From assembly GCF_036898465.1 (NCBI RefSeq), contig NZ_JARUMJ010000001.1, positions 6,820,001 to 6,884,000 of the forward strand: a stretch of 64,000 nt of DNA. The letters are read 5' to 3'. Of this stretch, positions 43,153 through 51,741 are shown piece after piece. The stretch comes from Streptomyces sp. B21-105 (GTDB lineage Bacteria > Actinomycetota > Actinomycetes > Streptomycetales > Streptomycetaceae). Each line of letters begins with the position of its first letter. The stretch's first letter is position 1. A program made the translations under genes and the position numbers. The notes beneath the pieces are model-generated. The model searched no databases. It worked only from the letters and a program-made list of their open reading frames with translations, and was not told the origin of the DNA.

Positions 43153-43171
43153 GGCGTGGGCCGCACCCACG
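43153..43171 (+). terminator. Small hairpin after rnhB
   Basis: CGTGGG-N5-CCCACG (43154-43170) lies 32 bp after the rnhB stop and is followed by an AT-rich TGATAAATAACA. It could end rnhB transcription; the AT-rich part may be the -10 of the next gene. Confidence 0.45.
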
Positions 43172-43189
43172 TCTGATAAATAACAGCTC

Positions 43190-43822
43190 ATGCCTCTCAT
43201 TCCCGAGGAGCCTCAGATTCACGAGAGTGCCCAGGGTCCCCGCGCGACTCCGGCCAGCGGCCGCACCGCGCCGACCCCTCGACCTGTACCCGGCCCCCGT
43301 CCCGCGGCTCCGTCGCGTCCGGGTCGTCCCGGACCCCTCCGGCCCACGCCGCCGGCGCAGCGCGTGCCGCGTGACGGGGCCGTCAAACCTGGGCCGCCGG
43401 CCCCGGCTTCCCCTGCCGTCGCGCCCGCTGCGGCGGCTCCCCAGATCCAGTTGCTCCAGGCCTCGGCCGAGGGGGCGCTGGACGCCGCCGAGGAGGCCGT
43501 GGACCTCCTCCTGGAGTCGGGCCGCGCCCCGGGGGACGTGCTGGTGATCACCACCGGCGAGCAGCACCCCTGGGCCGCCCACGAGCTCTCCTTCGGTGAG
43601 GCCTCCTACTGGGCGCAGCACGACGCGGGCGACGACGTGTTCTACGCCGACGCTGCCCTGGCGGGCCGCGCGGGCGTGCGTCCGGTGGTCGTGGTCGCCG
43701 TCAACGGCGGCGCCGACACGGTGACCGCGGCTCTGCCGCTGGCCCGCGCCCGGGCCGGCGCCCTGCTGATCTGCTGCGGCGACCCCCAGCTGATCAACCC
43801 CGTGCTGGGCGCGGGCGTCTGA
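43190..43822 (+). CDS. Conserved protein with helicase C-terminus-like domain
   Basis: A 210-residue protein. The first 80 residues are proline/arginine-rich and disordered. Residues 85-210 form a folded domain: LLQASAEGALDAAEEAVDLL, DVLVITTGEQHPWAAHELSFG, VRPVVVVAVNGG, LPLARARAGALLICCGDPQLI. This resembles the last motif region of UvrD/NERD-type helicases, in a stand-alone form without Walker motifs. It is conserved in Streptomyces between rnhB and recQ. ATG 43190 lacks a ribosome site and follows an AT-rich stretch, so the message may be leaderless. Function unknown. Confidence 0.75.
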   Translation: MPLIPEEPQIHESAQGPRATPASGRTAPTPRPVPGPRPAAPSRPGRPGPLRPTPPAQRVPRDGAVKPGPPAPASPAVAPAAAAPQIQLLQASAEGALDAAEEAVDLLLESGRAPGDVLVITTGEQHPWAAHELSFGEASYWAQHDAGDDVFYADAALAGRAGVRPVVVVAVNGGADTVTAALPLARARAGALLICCGDPQLINPVLGAGV

Positions 43823-44171
43823 TCCGCTGCGGCGTTACCCACGGCAGGCCGGGTGCGCCCGGAGTCCAGGTCCACAGAGGCGCCGTGCTGCGACGCCTCT
43901 GTGGTCTGCCCCGGGCGTCGAACGTCTGTCCGCGGCCGATGGTCCCGGGGCGGGCAGCCCGTCGCCCTGCGCCGAGTGACCGGTGCTCCCGCGCCACATG
44001 ACCGGTGACCGTGCGCCGACCGCCCCCTCGTACGCATGCACGGTATGCGGGGGACGGGTGACCGTGCGCCGAGGGAGTGGCCGTCCGGCTACTGCGGGCG
44101 ACGGAGCCGCGACGGGTGCACACCACGACTGCCCGGCGAGCGGTCGCCCTCAAGGGGCGGCCGTTCGTGCG
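43823..44171. other. Convergent intergenic region with 16-bp direct repeat
   Basis: 349 bp holding a terminator at 43872-43904 and a 16-bp direct repeat GGTGACCGTGCGCCGA at 44004 and 44057 (53 bp apart). A short plus-strand frame with a CxxCG pattern is listed separately. Otherwise nothing recognised. Confidence 0.5.
43872..43904. terminator. Terminator after the helicase-tail-like gene
   Basis: Perfect 11-bp stem CCACAGAGGCG with an 11-nt loop, 50 bp after the stop codon. Confidence 0.75.
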
Positions 44172-44204
44172 TCAGCGGGCGGCGGCGCGGCGCAGTACCT
44201 CTGA
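43998..44204 (+). CDS. Possible small zinc-binding protein (weak)
   Basis: A 68-codon frame from ATG 43998 contains YACTVCGGRV and later HHDC, a CxxC...HxxC arrangement seen in small zinc-ribbon proteins. Third-position GC is lower than in neighbouring genes, there is no ribosome site, and it overlaps the end of the opposite-strand gene at 44172. It may be a decayed or spurious frame. Confidence 0.25.
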   Translation: MTGDRAPTAPSYACTVCGGRVTVRRGSGRPATAGDGAATGAHHDCPASGRPQGAAVRASAGGGAAQYL

Positions 44205-44792
44205 GGCGGAGCCGCCGGTCCGCGGCAGTGGAGGCGGGGCCTCGGAGAGCGCGAACGGCTCGGGGACCGAGTCCGCGTTGGGACGGCGGCCGCCACGACC
44301 CTCGCCGAGAACCTGCCAGCCGTCCCGGGTCAGCGTGATGTACGCCCCGCAGCGCAGTCCGTGCAGCGTGCAGGCGTCCCGCAGGCCCCACATCCACGCG
44401 CCGTCCTCCTCCGTCCAGCGGGCGTCGCCGTCACGGCAGTAGAGCAGCACGGCGGTGCGTACCGGCGTGCGGCGCCGCAGGTCGTGCGGGACGACCCGGC
44501 GCAGCTGGGCCAGCAGGGCGTTGCGGTACATCCAGCCGTCGGTCGACGCCTGGCGCCGGGTGAACGAGGCGCTCGCCCGCACCCTCTCGTCCGGGTCGAG
44601 TACGGCCACGATCGCGGTGGCCGGCCCCGGCCGGTGCCGTGAGTGCAGCCCGCTGACGACCTCCCGCGGACTGCGCAGCAGCGGGATGCCGGCCGAAGCC
44701 CATTCGGCAGGCTCGAGCAAACGGTTGGCGGAAGTGGCGGACGTGTTCGTCGACAACGATGCCGCCGAGGACGGAGCGAATCCGAAGGTCAC
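44172..44792 (-). CDS. Conserved Streptomyces protein, unknown function
   Basis: About 206 residues. The conserved part reads NRLLEPAEWASAGIPLLRSP, SGLHSRHRPGPATAIVAVLD and, near the C-terminus, RTAVLLYCRDGDARWTEE and WGLRDACTLHGLRCGAY. The ending after GRGGRRPN is variable and proline-rich. No membrane segment. The start is uncertain: GTG at 44792 follows GGGAGG very closely, while a TTG at 44756 would also be possible. It diverges from recQ. I do not recognise a family. Confidence 0.65.
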   Translation of the reverse strand: MTFGFAPSSAASLSTNTSATSANRLLEPAEWASAGIPLLRSPREVVSGLHSRHRPGPATAIVAVLDPDERVRASASFTRRQASTDGWMYRNALLAQLRRVVPHDLRRRTPVRTAVLLYCRDGDARWTEEDGAWMWGLRDACTLHGLRCGAYITLTRDGWQVLGEGRGGRRPNADSVPEPFALSEAPPPLPRTGGSASEVLRRAAAR

Positions 44793-45089
44793 GATCCTCC
44801 CTTCGGCTACGGCCCACACTGCGGGCGGGGCGGATGAGGGGGAGCGCACGCCGCAGCAGAGCCCTACCGGACTACGGGCGAGCCGTGCGGGGAGCGGACC
44901 TCAATTCTTCCTGTCGAACTTGGATGCGGCAACGAGCAATTGGGGCTGCCGACCGTTATATGGCGGCGAGTGACTTATATCCCTACCCGGTGATTCACGG
45001 CAGGACGCCTGAGCGCACCGTTGCAGTCCGGCTCGCCGGACCCGGCGGACCCATCGCGAGACCGTCGTCACGCTGCGTGAAGTAGCTGA

Positions 45090-45112
45090 TTGTCAGTGCC
45101 ATCGGGTTGCAT
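45090..45112 (+). promoter_or_regulatory. RecA-NDp/PafBC-type promoter of recQ
   Basis: TTGTCAGTG (45090-45098), 8 bp, then TTGCAT (45107-45112). The upstream nonamer is identical to that before the dinG-like gene; the -10 departs from TANNNT at one position. The -10 ends 6 nt before the ATG at 45119, fitting a leaderless message. Confidence 0.6.
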
Positions 45113-45118
45113 GGAGAC

Positions 45119-47278
45119 ATGGACGATCTGGATCTGCGCACCGAGGCCGACGCCATCCTCGCCGAGCTCGTGGGCGCCCCCGGGGGCGCGGCACGGCTGC
45201 GGGAGGACCAGTGGCAGGCGGTGGCGGCCCTGGTGCGGGAGCGCCGGCGGGCCCTGGTGGTGCAGCGCACCGGATGGGGCAAGTCCGCGGTGTACTTCGT
45301 CGCCACCGCTCTGCTGCGCCGACGCGGCTCCGGCCCGACGGTGATCGTCTCGCCGCTGCTGGCGCTGATGCGCAATCAGGTGGAGGCGGCGGCGCGCGCC
45401 GGGATCCGGGCCCGCACCATCAACTCGGCCAACCCGGAGGAGTGGGACACCGTCTACGACGAGGTCGAGCGCGGCGAGACCGACGTCCTCCTGGTCAGCC
45501 CCGAACGCCTCAACTCCGTCGACTTCCGTGACCAGGTGCTGCCCAAGCTCGCGTCCACGACCGGACTCCTGGTGGTCGACGAGGCGCACTGCATCTCCGA
45601 CTGGGGACACGATTTCCGGCCCGACTACCGCCGGTTGCGGGCCATGCTCGCCGAACTCGCCCCCGGCGTGCCGGTGCTGGCCACCACCGCGACCGCCAAC
45701 GCCCGGGTGACAGCCGATGTGGCCGAGCAGTTGGGCACCGGCGGCGGCGAGGCCCTGGTGCTCCGCGGTCCGCTGGACCGGGAGAGCCTGCGGCTGGGCG
45801 TGGTCCGGCTGCCGGACGCGGCGCACCGCCTGGCCTGGCTCGCCGAGCACCTGGACGAGCTGCCGGGCTCGGGAATCGTCTACGCGCTCACTGTCGCCGC
45901 CGCCGAGGAGGCCACCGCCTTCCTGCGGCAGCGCGGCTTCGAGGTCGCGTCCTACACGGGCCGTACGGAGAACGCCGACCGGTTGCAGGCCGAGGCCGAC
46001 CTGCAGGAGAACCGGGTGAAGGCACTGGTGGCGACGTCCGCGCTGGGCATGGGGTTCGACAAGCCGGACCTGGGCTTCGTGATCCATCTCGGGTCGCCGT
46101 CCTCGCCGATCGCCTACTACCAGCAGGTGGGGCGCGCGGGCCGCGGCGTGGCCCACGCCGACGTGCTGCTGTTGCCGGGCAAGGAGGACGAGGCCATCTG
46201 GCGCTACTTCGCCGACACCGCGTTCCCGCCCGAGCCGCAGGTCAGGCAGACCCTCGCGGCTCTCGGCGAGGCCGGACGGCCACTGTCCGTGCCGGCTCTG
46301 GAGACGGCGGTGGATCTCCGGCGCAGCCGACTGGAGACCATGCTGAAGGTGCTCGACGTCGACGGCGCGGTCAAGCGCGTCAAGGGCGGCTGGACGGCCA
46401 CGGGCGCCGCATGGGTGTACGACGCCGAACGCTATGCGTGGGTGGCACGGCAGCGGGCCGCGGAGCAGCAGGCCATGCGCGACTACGTGAGCACGTCGGG
46501 GTGCCGGATGGAGTTCCTGCGCCGTCAGCTGGACGACGAAGGCGCCGAACCTTGCGGCCGGTGCGACAACTGTGCGGGGCCCTGGGCCGACCCGACGGTC
46601 TCGGCGGAGACGCTGACCGGCGCGACGAGGGAGCTCGACCGCCCGGGAGTGGAGGTCGAGCCGCGCCGGATGTGGCCGACCGGGCTGCCCGCGCTGGGCG
46701 TCGAGTTGAAGGGCCGTATCCCCGCCAAGGAGCAGTGCGCCGCGGGACGGGCTCTGGGCCGCCTGTCGGACATCGGCTGGGGCAACCGGCTGCGCCCGCT
46801 GCTGGCCGAGAACGCCCCTGACCAGACGGTTCCGGACGACGTTCTGAAGGCGGCGGTGGCGGTGCTCGCCGACTGGGCGCGCTCTCCCGAGGGCTGGGCC
46901 ACGAACGGCCCGGACGCCGCTGCCCGGCCGGTGGGAGTCGTCGCCGTGCCGTCCCTGTCCCGCCCGCGGCTGGTCGGCTCCCTCGCCGAGGGCATCGCGG
47001 CCGTCGGCCGGCTGCCCTTCCTCGGCGCGCTGACCTACACGGGTCCGGGCGGTGCGCACGCGGCGCGTCGCAGCAACTCCGCCCAGCGGGTCCGGGCGTT
47101 GTCCGGCGCGTTCGCCGTCTCGGAGGAGCTGGCCGAGGCCCTGGCAGGGCCTCAGGGCCCCGTACTGCTCGTGGACGACTTCACCGACTCCGGCTGGACT
47201 CTCGCCGTCGCGGCGCGGCTGCTGCGCCGTGCGGGCGGGGGCGAGGTCCTCCCGCTGGTGCTCGCCACGGCCGGCTGA
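45119..47278 (+). CDS. recQ: RecQ-family helicase fused to a phosphoribosyltransferase-like domain
   Basis: A 719-residue protein. Residues 30-360 are a RecQ helicase core: Walker A RTGWGKSAV at 50-58, DEAH box VVDEAHCISDWGHDFRPDYR, and motif VI YYQQVGRAGRG. A RecQ-type zinc site follows (SGCRMEF, EPCGRCDNC) near 460-480. The C-terminal 200 residues carry a PRPP-binding phosphoribosyltransferase motif, LLVDDFTDSGWT, at 683-694, preceded by SLAEGIAAVGRLP. Helicase plus PRTase in one chain suggests coupling of DNA repair to nucleotide metabolism or a regulatory use of the fold; this is inference. The start fits a leaderless transcript from a damage-type promoter. Confidence 0.9.
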   Translation: MDDLDLRTEADAILAELVGAPGGAARLREDQWQAVAALVRERRRALVVQRTGWGKSAVYFVATALLRRRGSGPTVIVSPLLALMRNQVEAAARAGIRARTINSANPEEWDTVYDEVERGETDVLLVSPERLNSVDFRDQVLPKLASTTGLLVVDEAHCISDWGHDFRPDYRRLRAMLAELAPGVPVLATTATANARVTADVAEQLGTGGGEALVLRGPLDRESLRLGVVRLPDAAHRLAWLAEHLDELPGSGIVYALTVAAAEEATAFLRQRGFEVASYTGRTENADRLQAEADLQENRVKALVATSALGMGFDKPDLGFVIHLGSPSSPIAYYQQVGRAGRGVAHADVLLLPGKEDEAIWRYFADTAFPPEPQVRQTLAALGEAGRPLSVPALETAVDLRRSRLETMLKVLDVDGAVKRVKGGWTATGAAWVYDAERYAWVARQRAAEQQAMRDYVSTSGCRMEFLRRQLDDEGAEPCGRCDNCAGPWADPTVSAETLTGATRELDRPGVEVEPRRMWPTGLPALGVELKGRIPAKEQCAAGRALGRLSDIGWGNRLRPLLAENAPDQTVPDDVLKAAVAVLADWARSPEGWATNGPDAAARPVGVVAVPSLSRPRLVGSLAEGIAAVGRLPFLGALTYTGPGGAHAARRSNSAQRVRALSGAFAVSEELAEALAGPQGPVLLVDDFTDSGWTLAVAARLLRRAGGGEVLPLVLATAG

Positions 47279-47521
47279 ACTCCCCCGGCGGTGCTGCCGC
47301 GTAAGGCGCGGAGAGGCTCCGATTTCCCTGTCGGGAAGAGCCGTTCGAGCGTCGGGCGGAACGTTGAGTGAACTGCCCGAGGGCCACTGCGCCTATGAGG
47401 AGGAGGCGATCGTCACCGCGCTCGACGCTACGGCGTCGGCTCCGCACTTCGGCTGACATGTCTCCGACCTGAGTTATCCACAGGCCAAGCGGAACTTTGC
47501 GATCCGCGAGATCGTCGGGGC

Positions 47522-49123
47522 ATGACGAACCACAGCGAAGCCCCGGGAACCCCCGAAAACAGCGACATTACGGGCTGGGTAGAGCCCGGTCCGGACGCCC
47601 CCGACCGGCACGAGGGAGGTCAGGAAGGGTGGGACGGCGCCGTCCACCAGGTCACCCTGCGCACCCCGGCCGAACTGGCTGACGCACTGCCCTACCTGCT
47701 CGGCTACCGTCCGGAGGACAGCATCGTCCTGGTCGCCCTGCAGGACGAGGGCGGGCGAGGTCGGTTCGGCGGCCGGGCCCGGCTCGGCATCCCCTCGAAC
47801 CCCGACGACTGGCAGGCCGTCGCCGAGCAGTTGGCGCGAGGGCTCGTGACAGGTGGTGAACGCCGGGGCGCGCGTCCCGCGCAGATGGTCGCCTATCTCT
47901 GCCAGGAACCTACGAAAGGCGAGACGGGCCGTCAGACCATGGAACGGCTGCAGCCACTGGCCCAGCAACTGCGGGTGGCGTGCGGGCGCCTCGACGTCCC
48001 GGTGATCGAGGCACTCTGCATCGCCGACGGCCGCTTCTGGTCGTACTGCTGCGCGGGCAAGGCCTGCTGCCCGGTCGAGGGAGTCCCGATGGGCCTCCCC
48101 GGGACCTCCGTCATGGCCGCGGCCGCGACCTACGCGGGCATCCAGGTCCGAGGCACCTTGCGTGAACTGCGCGCTCGGCTGCAGCCCTTGGAGTCCGCGG
48201 CCGCGCTGGAGCAGGAAGTCGCCCTGGACACCGCGGGCCTGGAGCTCGTCCCGCGGATCCTCGACGGGTCGAGCCGCCCGTCGGTGGCCGACGAGACGAT
48301 CGGACTGGCTCGACTTGTCATGAGCCGCCTCGCCGACGCACCGGTCGTGCCGGGCTCCCCGGCGGCCGACGTCCGGGACGACGAACTGCTCGCCCCGGAC
48401 GAAGCCGCGGCCCTGATCCTCGGACTGCAGGACCGGGTGACGCGCGACCGGGCGGCGGAGTGGATGGAGGGCGACGAGGCCGCCCCGGCGCTGCGTCTGT
48501 GGCGGGCGCTGGCCCGCCGCTGTGTCGGACCGTACGGCGAACACGCGGCGGCGCCCCTCACCCTGGCCGGCTGGGTGGCATGGTCCAGCGGCGACGAGCT
48601 CGAGGCGAGGGAGGCCCTGGCGATGGCTCTGGGCGCCGACCCCGGATATCTCTTCGCCCGCCTCCTGCACCAGGCCTGCAACGAAGGGCTCGACCCCGAG
48701 TCGGTACGCCGCTGCCTCCGAGCCGAACGCACGGGACGAACGCGCCCCACGGTGCTCGGGACAGAGGAGGAGCCGAGGCAGGAGGGGGAGCCCGGACGGG
48801 AATCGGCGCGAACGCCGGCACCGGTGCGGTCACCGGAAACGGGAGAGGAGCCGAAACCGGGAGAGGAGCCGCAGGCATCGGGAGAGACGCCGAAATCTGG
48901 CGAGGAGCCTGAAAACTCGCTCGCACGACCCGAACCGACGAGCAGTGCTTCTACGGTGCGCGCCTCCCGCTCCCGCCTGCAGAAGCCGCAGCCCACGCGT
49001 CCCGCTGCGGGCGGACGGGCCACGTCCCGCCCACGCCCGGCCGGCAAGGCCTCCGCGCGGCGTCGTGGCACCCGCCCCGAAGGCGCACGATCCGAGGGAG
49101 ACGCCGCCCCGGGCAGGTCGTGA
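47522..49123 (+). CDS. DUF4192 domain protein
   Basis: A 533-residue protein. Residues 40-400 match the DUF4192 family pattern: VTLRTPAELADALPYLLGYRPEDSIVLVAL at the start, IEALCIADGRFWSYCC with CAGKACCPVEGVPM (cysteine cluster), and RALARRCVGPYG through LTLAGWVAWSSGDELEAREALAMAL. The last 130 residues are low-complexity: acidic GEEP repeats, then an arginine/proline-rich basic tail. Biochemical role unknown. It lies directly downstream of recQ in Streptomyces, 243 bp apart here, so a repair link is conceivable. Start ATG 47522. Confidence 0.85.
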   Translation: MTNHSEAPGTPENSDITGWVEPGPDAPDRHEGGQEGWDGAVHQVTLRTPAELADALPYLLGYRPEDSIVLVALQDEGGRGRFGGRARLGIPSNPDDWQAVAEQLARGLVTGGERRGARPAQMVAYLCQEPTKGETGRQTMERLQPLAQQLRVACGRLDVPVIEALCIADGRFWSYCCAGKACCPVEGVPMGLPGTSVMAAAATYAGIQVRGTLRELRARLQPLESAAALEQEVALDTAGLELVPRILDGSSRPSVADETIGLARLVMSRLADAPVVPGSPAADVRDDELLAPDEAAALILGLQDRVTRDRAAEWMEGDEAAPALRLWRALARRCVGPYGEHAAAPLTLAGWVAWSSGDELEAREALAMALGADPGYLFARLLHQACNEGLDPESVRRCLRAERTGRTRPTVLGTEEEPRQEGEPGRESARTPAPVRSPETGEEPKPGEEPQASGETPKSGEEPENSLARPEPTSSASTVRASRSRLQKPQPTRPAAGGRATSRPRPAGKASARRRGTRPEGARSEGDAAPGRS

Positions 49124-49345
49124 CGCCGGAGCGGGAGCGCCGGGCGCGTGCGCCGGAGTGCCTGGCCTGTCCACCGCCATTCGGTGGGGTCTGCGACCCG
49201 GTGCGTGACCTGGGGGAGTGCAGCCCCGTTCACCTGAGTGGCGGAACGCCCGCACGGGTGGACCGCCGCGCGCACCCGCCCTCCCGGAGCCTTCCAGCAG
49301 GCCTCGACCATGCCCGAGGCGCACAGAGTGCAGAAGAGGTCACCC

Positions 49346-51646
49346 ATGCATCAGTCGACTCCGCCCTCCGACGCCGACGAGCGCTCCCGCCTGGACAGCC
49401 CGGGCCCTGCGCCGGGTCCTACGTCGCCTTCTCCACCCGCTCCACCCGGCTCCTCGGTCCCGCCCGTCTCCCCGGGTCTGCCGGGACCGCCGACTGGGTC
49501 TGTCCGGCAGCCGTCGTCCACTCCTCGTGCCCCGGGTCCCTCGCCGCGTGCGGAGCCGACAGGCGGGCAGGGCCCGGCGTCGGGTCAGGGCGTCCGCGGC
49601 ACACCCCGCTTCCCGTCGGCGGGTGCGCCGCGGCGTGCGTCCACGCCGGCGTTCAGGGGCACCGCGTCGCCGTCCGGTCCGCCGTCCCCGCCGCGCGCCG
49701 CCGGACTGCCTCCGGCCCACACGGCGATGATCTGCGTCGCCCTGCCGGGCCTCGCCGTCTCCTCCGACCAGGGACAGCTGACGGGGCGCGGACTGGACGG
49801 GATCTACCGCGCGGGCCGACGGATTCTGTCCCGCTGCCAGCTGCGGGTGGCGGGGCGCGAACCACTCGTCGTCCAGGCCCGGATGACATCCGCCGACTGT
49901 GCCCGCTTCGTCGCCGCCCTGCGCGTCACGCCGCACGGCGGCCCGGACCCCGACGTGATCGTCGAACGGACCCGTTCGGCGGACGGCGTCGAACGGATCA
50001 CCCTGCGCAGTGCCGCCGCCCGGCCACTGCGCCTGCCGGTGGAGGTGGCTCTCGGCGCCGACCTGGCCGACCTGGGCGCGATCGCGGCCGGCGCCGCCGG
50101 TCCCGAACTATCCGCCAGCGTCCACGACTCGGGCCTGCGCTGGTCCGGCGCCACAGGAACCTCGTACGTCACCGCGCATCCGCCGCCCGCCGACGCGATC
50201 GCCGCCGCAGGTCTGTTGCGCTGGGAGTTCGACGTTCCACCTGGCGGCAGCGTCTGCGTCGAGCTGCGCGTGCGTCTGGACGGCACCGGACCGGTCCGGG
50301 CCGTGGGCCGTGCGGCGACCGGCCCCCTGGCGCAGGCGAGCGCCACCGGCGACGATCCGCGCGTCCGGGCCCTGCTGGCGACGAGCGTCAGGGATCTGCG
50401 GGCGTTGCTGGTGCGCGACCCCGCGCACCCCGCGGACACCCATCTGGCCGCCGGAGCGCCCTGGCGCTGCGGCCTCGCCCCGGCCGACGCGCTGGCCGCC
50501 GCCCGTATGACACTGCCGCTCGGCACGCGCCTCGCCGCGGGGACACTGCGCACCCTGGCCCGCACCCAGATCAGCGGGCCGGGCCCCCGCTCCGGCATGA
50601 TCCCCGGCCCCCGGCGGGACGCCGGACCGCACCTCCCGCCGGGCTGCACGGGAACGGAGGCCACGCTGCTCTTCCCGGTGCTCCTCGCCGAGGCCCGCCG
50701 CTGGGGACTGCCCGATCACGAGACGGAGGAACTCCTGCCGGCGGCCGAGCGCTGCCTGACCTGGCTGCGCGGCGCGGTAGGAGACCAGCCCTACCTGAGC
50801 GATCCCCAACCCGACGGACCCGTGCGCTGCGAGACCCAGGCCCACGCACACCGCGCGGCCCTGCTCGGGGCCGATCTGCTCGACGCCTGCGCGAGACCGG
50901 GCGGCGGCACCCTGCGGGAATGGGCCCGGACCTCGCGTGCCGTGTTCCGCAGGGACTTCTGGATCGACGACCCCGGAGGGGGCAGGCCCGCCGCCGCGCG
51001 CACTTCGGACGGGCGGACGCTGCCCCACCTCTGCGCGACCGCGGCCCATCTCCTCGACACCGGACTGCTGGGCGGCGGCGCCCACGCCCCGGGGCTGTTG
51101 GACAAGGTGCAGACCGAGCAGCTCGCCCGGCTGCTCGGCGGTCCCGTCATGGATTCCGGCTGGGGGCTTCGCAGCCTCGGCGCCAAGGAAACCGGCTACA
51201 ACCCCTTCGGCCACCGTAGCGGCGCCGTGCGCATCCATGAGACCGCGATCGCTGTCGCGGGCATGGCGGCCGCGGGCTACGAGAAGGAGAGCACCGCGCT
51301 GCTCAGGGGTGTTCTGGCCGCGTCCGAGGCCTTCGGCCACCGCCTCCCGGAAATGTACGCCGGGGAGCAGCGCGGGGACGGCAGCGCACCACTTTCCCAT
51401 CCAGCCGCATGCCGGCCCGCCGCGACCGCCGCGGCGGCGGGCGTCCTGCTGCTGACCGCCCTCGTCGGCATCCGCCCCGACGCGCCGGCCGGCACCGTCG
51501 CCCTGCGCCCGTTGCCCAGCGCACCCCTGGGAGAAGTCGGTCTCACGGGGCTGCGGGTCGCGGAAGCCCCCTTCTCCGTACGGGTCAGCCGCCTCGGACT
51601 CGCCATGGTGGAGGAAGCGGCCGAATGCCTTCAACTGGGCGTGTGA
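49346..51646 (+). CDS. Glycogen debranching N-terminal domain protein, degenerate
   Basis: A 766-residue protein. Residues 1-125 are proline/serine-rich and disordered. Then a beta-sandwich N-terminal domain of debranching enzymes (AVSSDQGQLTGRGLDGIYRAGRRILS) and an alpha/alpha-barrel domain (GTRLAAGTLRTLARTQ, GYNPFGHRSGAVRIHETAIAVAG). In active relatives the barrel has APWF-x-x-LFGRDS; here it reads APWRCGLAPADALA, and WPHD is replaced by RIHE. It is therefore probably not a normal glucosidase. ATG 49346 has GAGGT 5 nt upstream. No partner glycogen gene nearby. Confidence 0.8.
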   Translation: MHQSTPPSDADERSRLDSPGPAPGPTSPSPPAPPGSSVPPVSPGLPGPPTGSVRQPSSTPRAPGPSPRAEPTGGQGPASGQGVRGTPRFPSAGAPRRASTPAFRGTASPSGPPSPPRAAGLPPAHTAMICVALPGLAVSSDQGQLTGRGLDGIYRAGRRILSRCQLRVAGREPLVVQARMTSADCARFVAALRVTPHGGPDPDVIVERTRSADGVERITLRSAAARPLRLPVEVALGADLADLGAIAAGAAGPELSASVHDSGLRWSGATGTSYVTAHPPPADAIAAAGLLRWEFDVPPGGSVCVELRVRLDGTGPVRAVGRAATGPLAQASATGDDPRVRALLATSVRDLRALLVRDPAHPADTHLAAGAPWRCGLAPADALAAARMTLPLGTRLAAGTLRTLARTQISGPGPRSGMIPGPRRDAGPHLPPGCTGTEATLLFPVLLAEARRWGLPDHETEELLPAAERCLTWLRGAVGDQPYLSDPQPDGPVRCETQAHAHRAALLGADLLDACARPGGGTLREWARTSRAVFRRDFWIDDPGGGRPAAARTSDGRTLPHLCATAAHLLDTGLLGGGAHAPGLLDKVQTEQLARLLGGPVMDSGWGLRSLGAKETGYNPFGHRSGAVRIHETAIAVAGMAAAGYEKESTALLRGVLAASEAFGHRLPEMYAGEQRGDGSAPLSHPAACRPAATAAAAGVLLLTALVGIRPDAPAGTVALRPLPSAPLGEVGLTGLRVAEAPFSVRVSRLGLAMVEEAAECLQLGV

Positions 51647-51706
51647 CCTCTGTGTTCCGACCGCTTTCGGGTCGCGGGCCGGGCATTGACGAGGCCGACG
51701 AAGGGC

Positions 51707-51735
51707 GTGTTTATCGTCAGGAAGACGACTATGAT
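51707..51735 (+). promoter_or_regulatory. Promoter and candidate operator of the NUDIX regulator
   Basis: TATGAT (51730-51735) lies 6 nt before the ATG at 51742, fitting a leaderless -10. Just before it, an inverted repeat TCGTC-N5-GACGA (51714-51728) occupies the -35/-10 spacer. The regulator could bind here and repress its own gene. The -35 itself is weak (GTGTTT at 51707). Confidence 0.5.
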
Positions 51736-51741
51736 CGCCGT

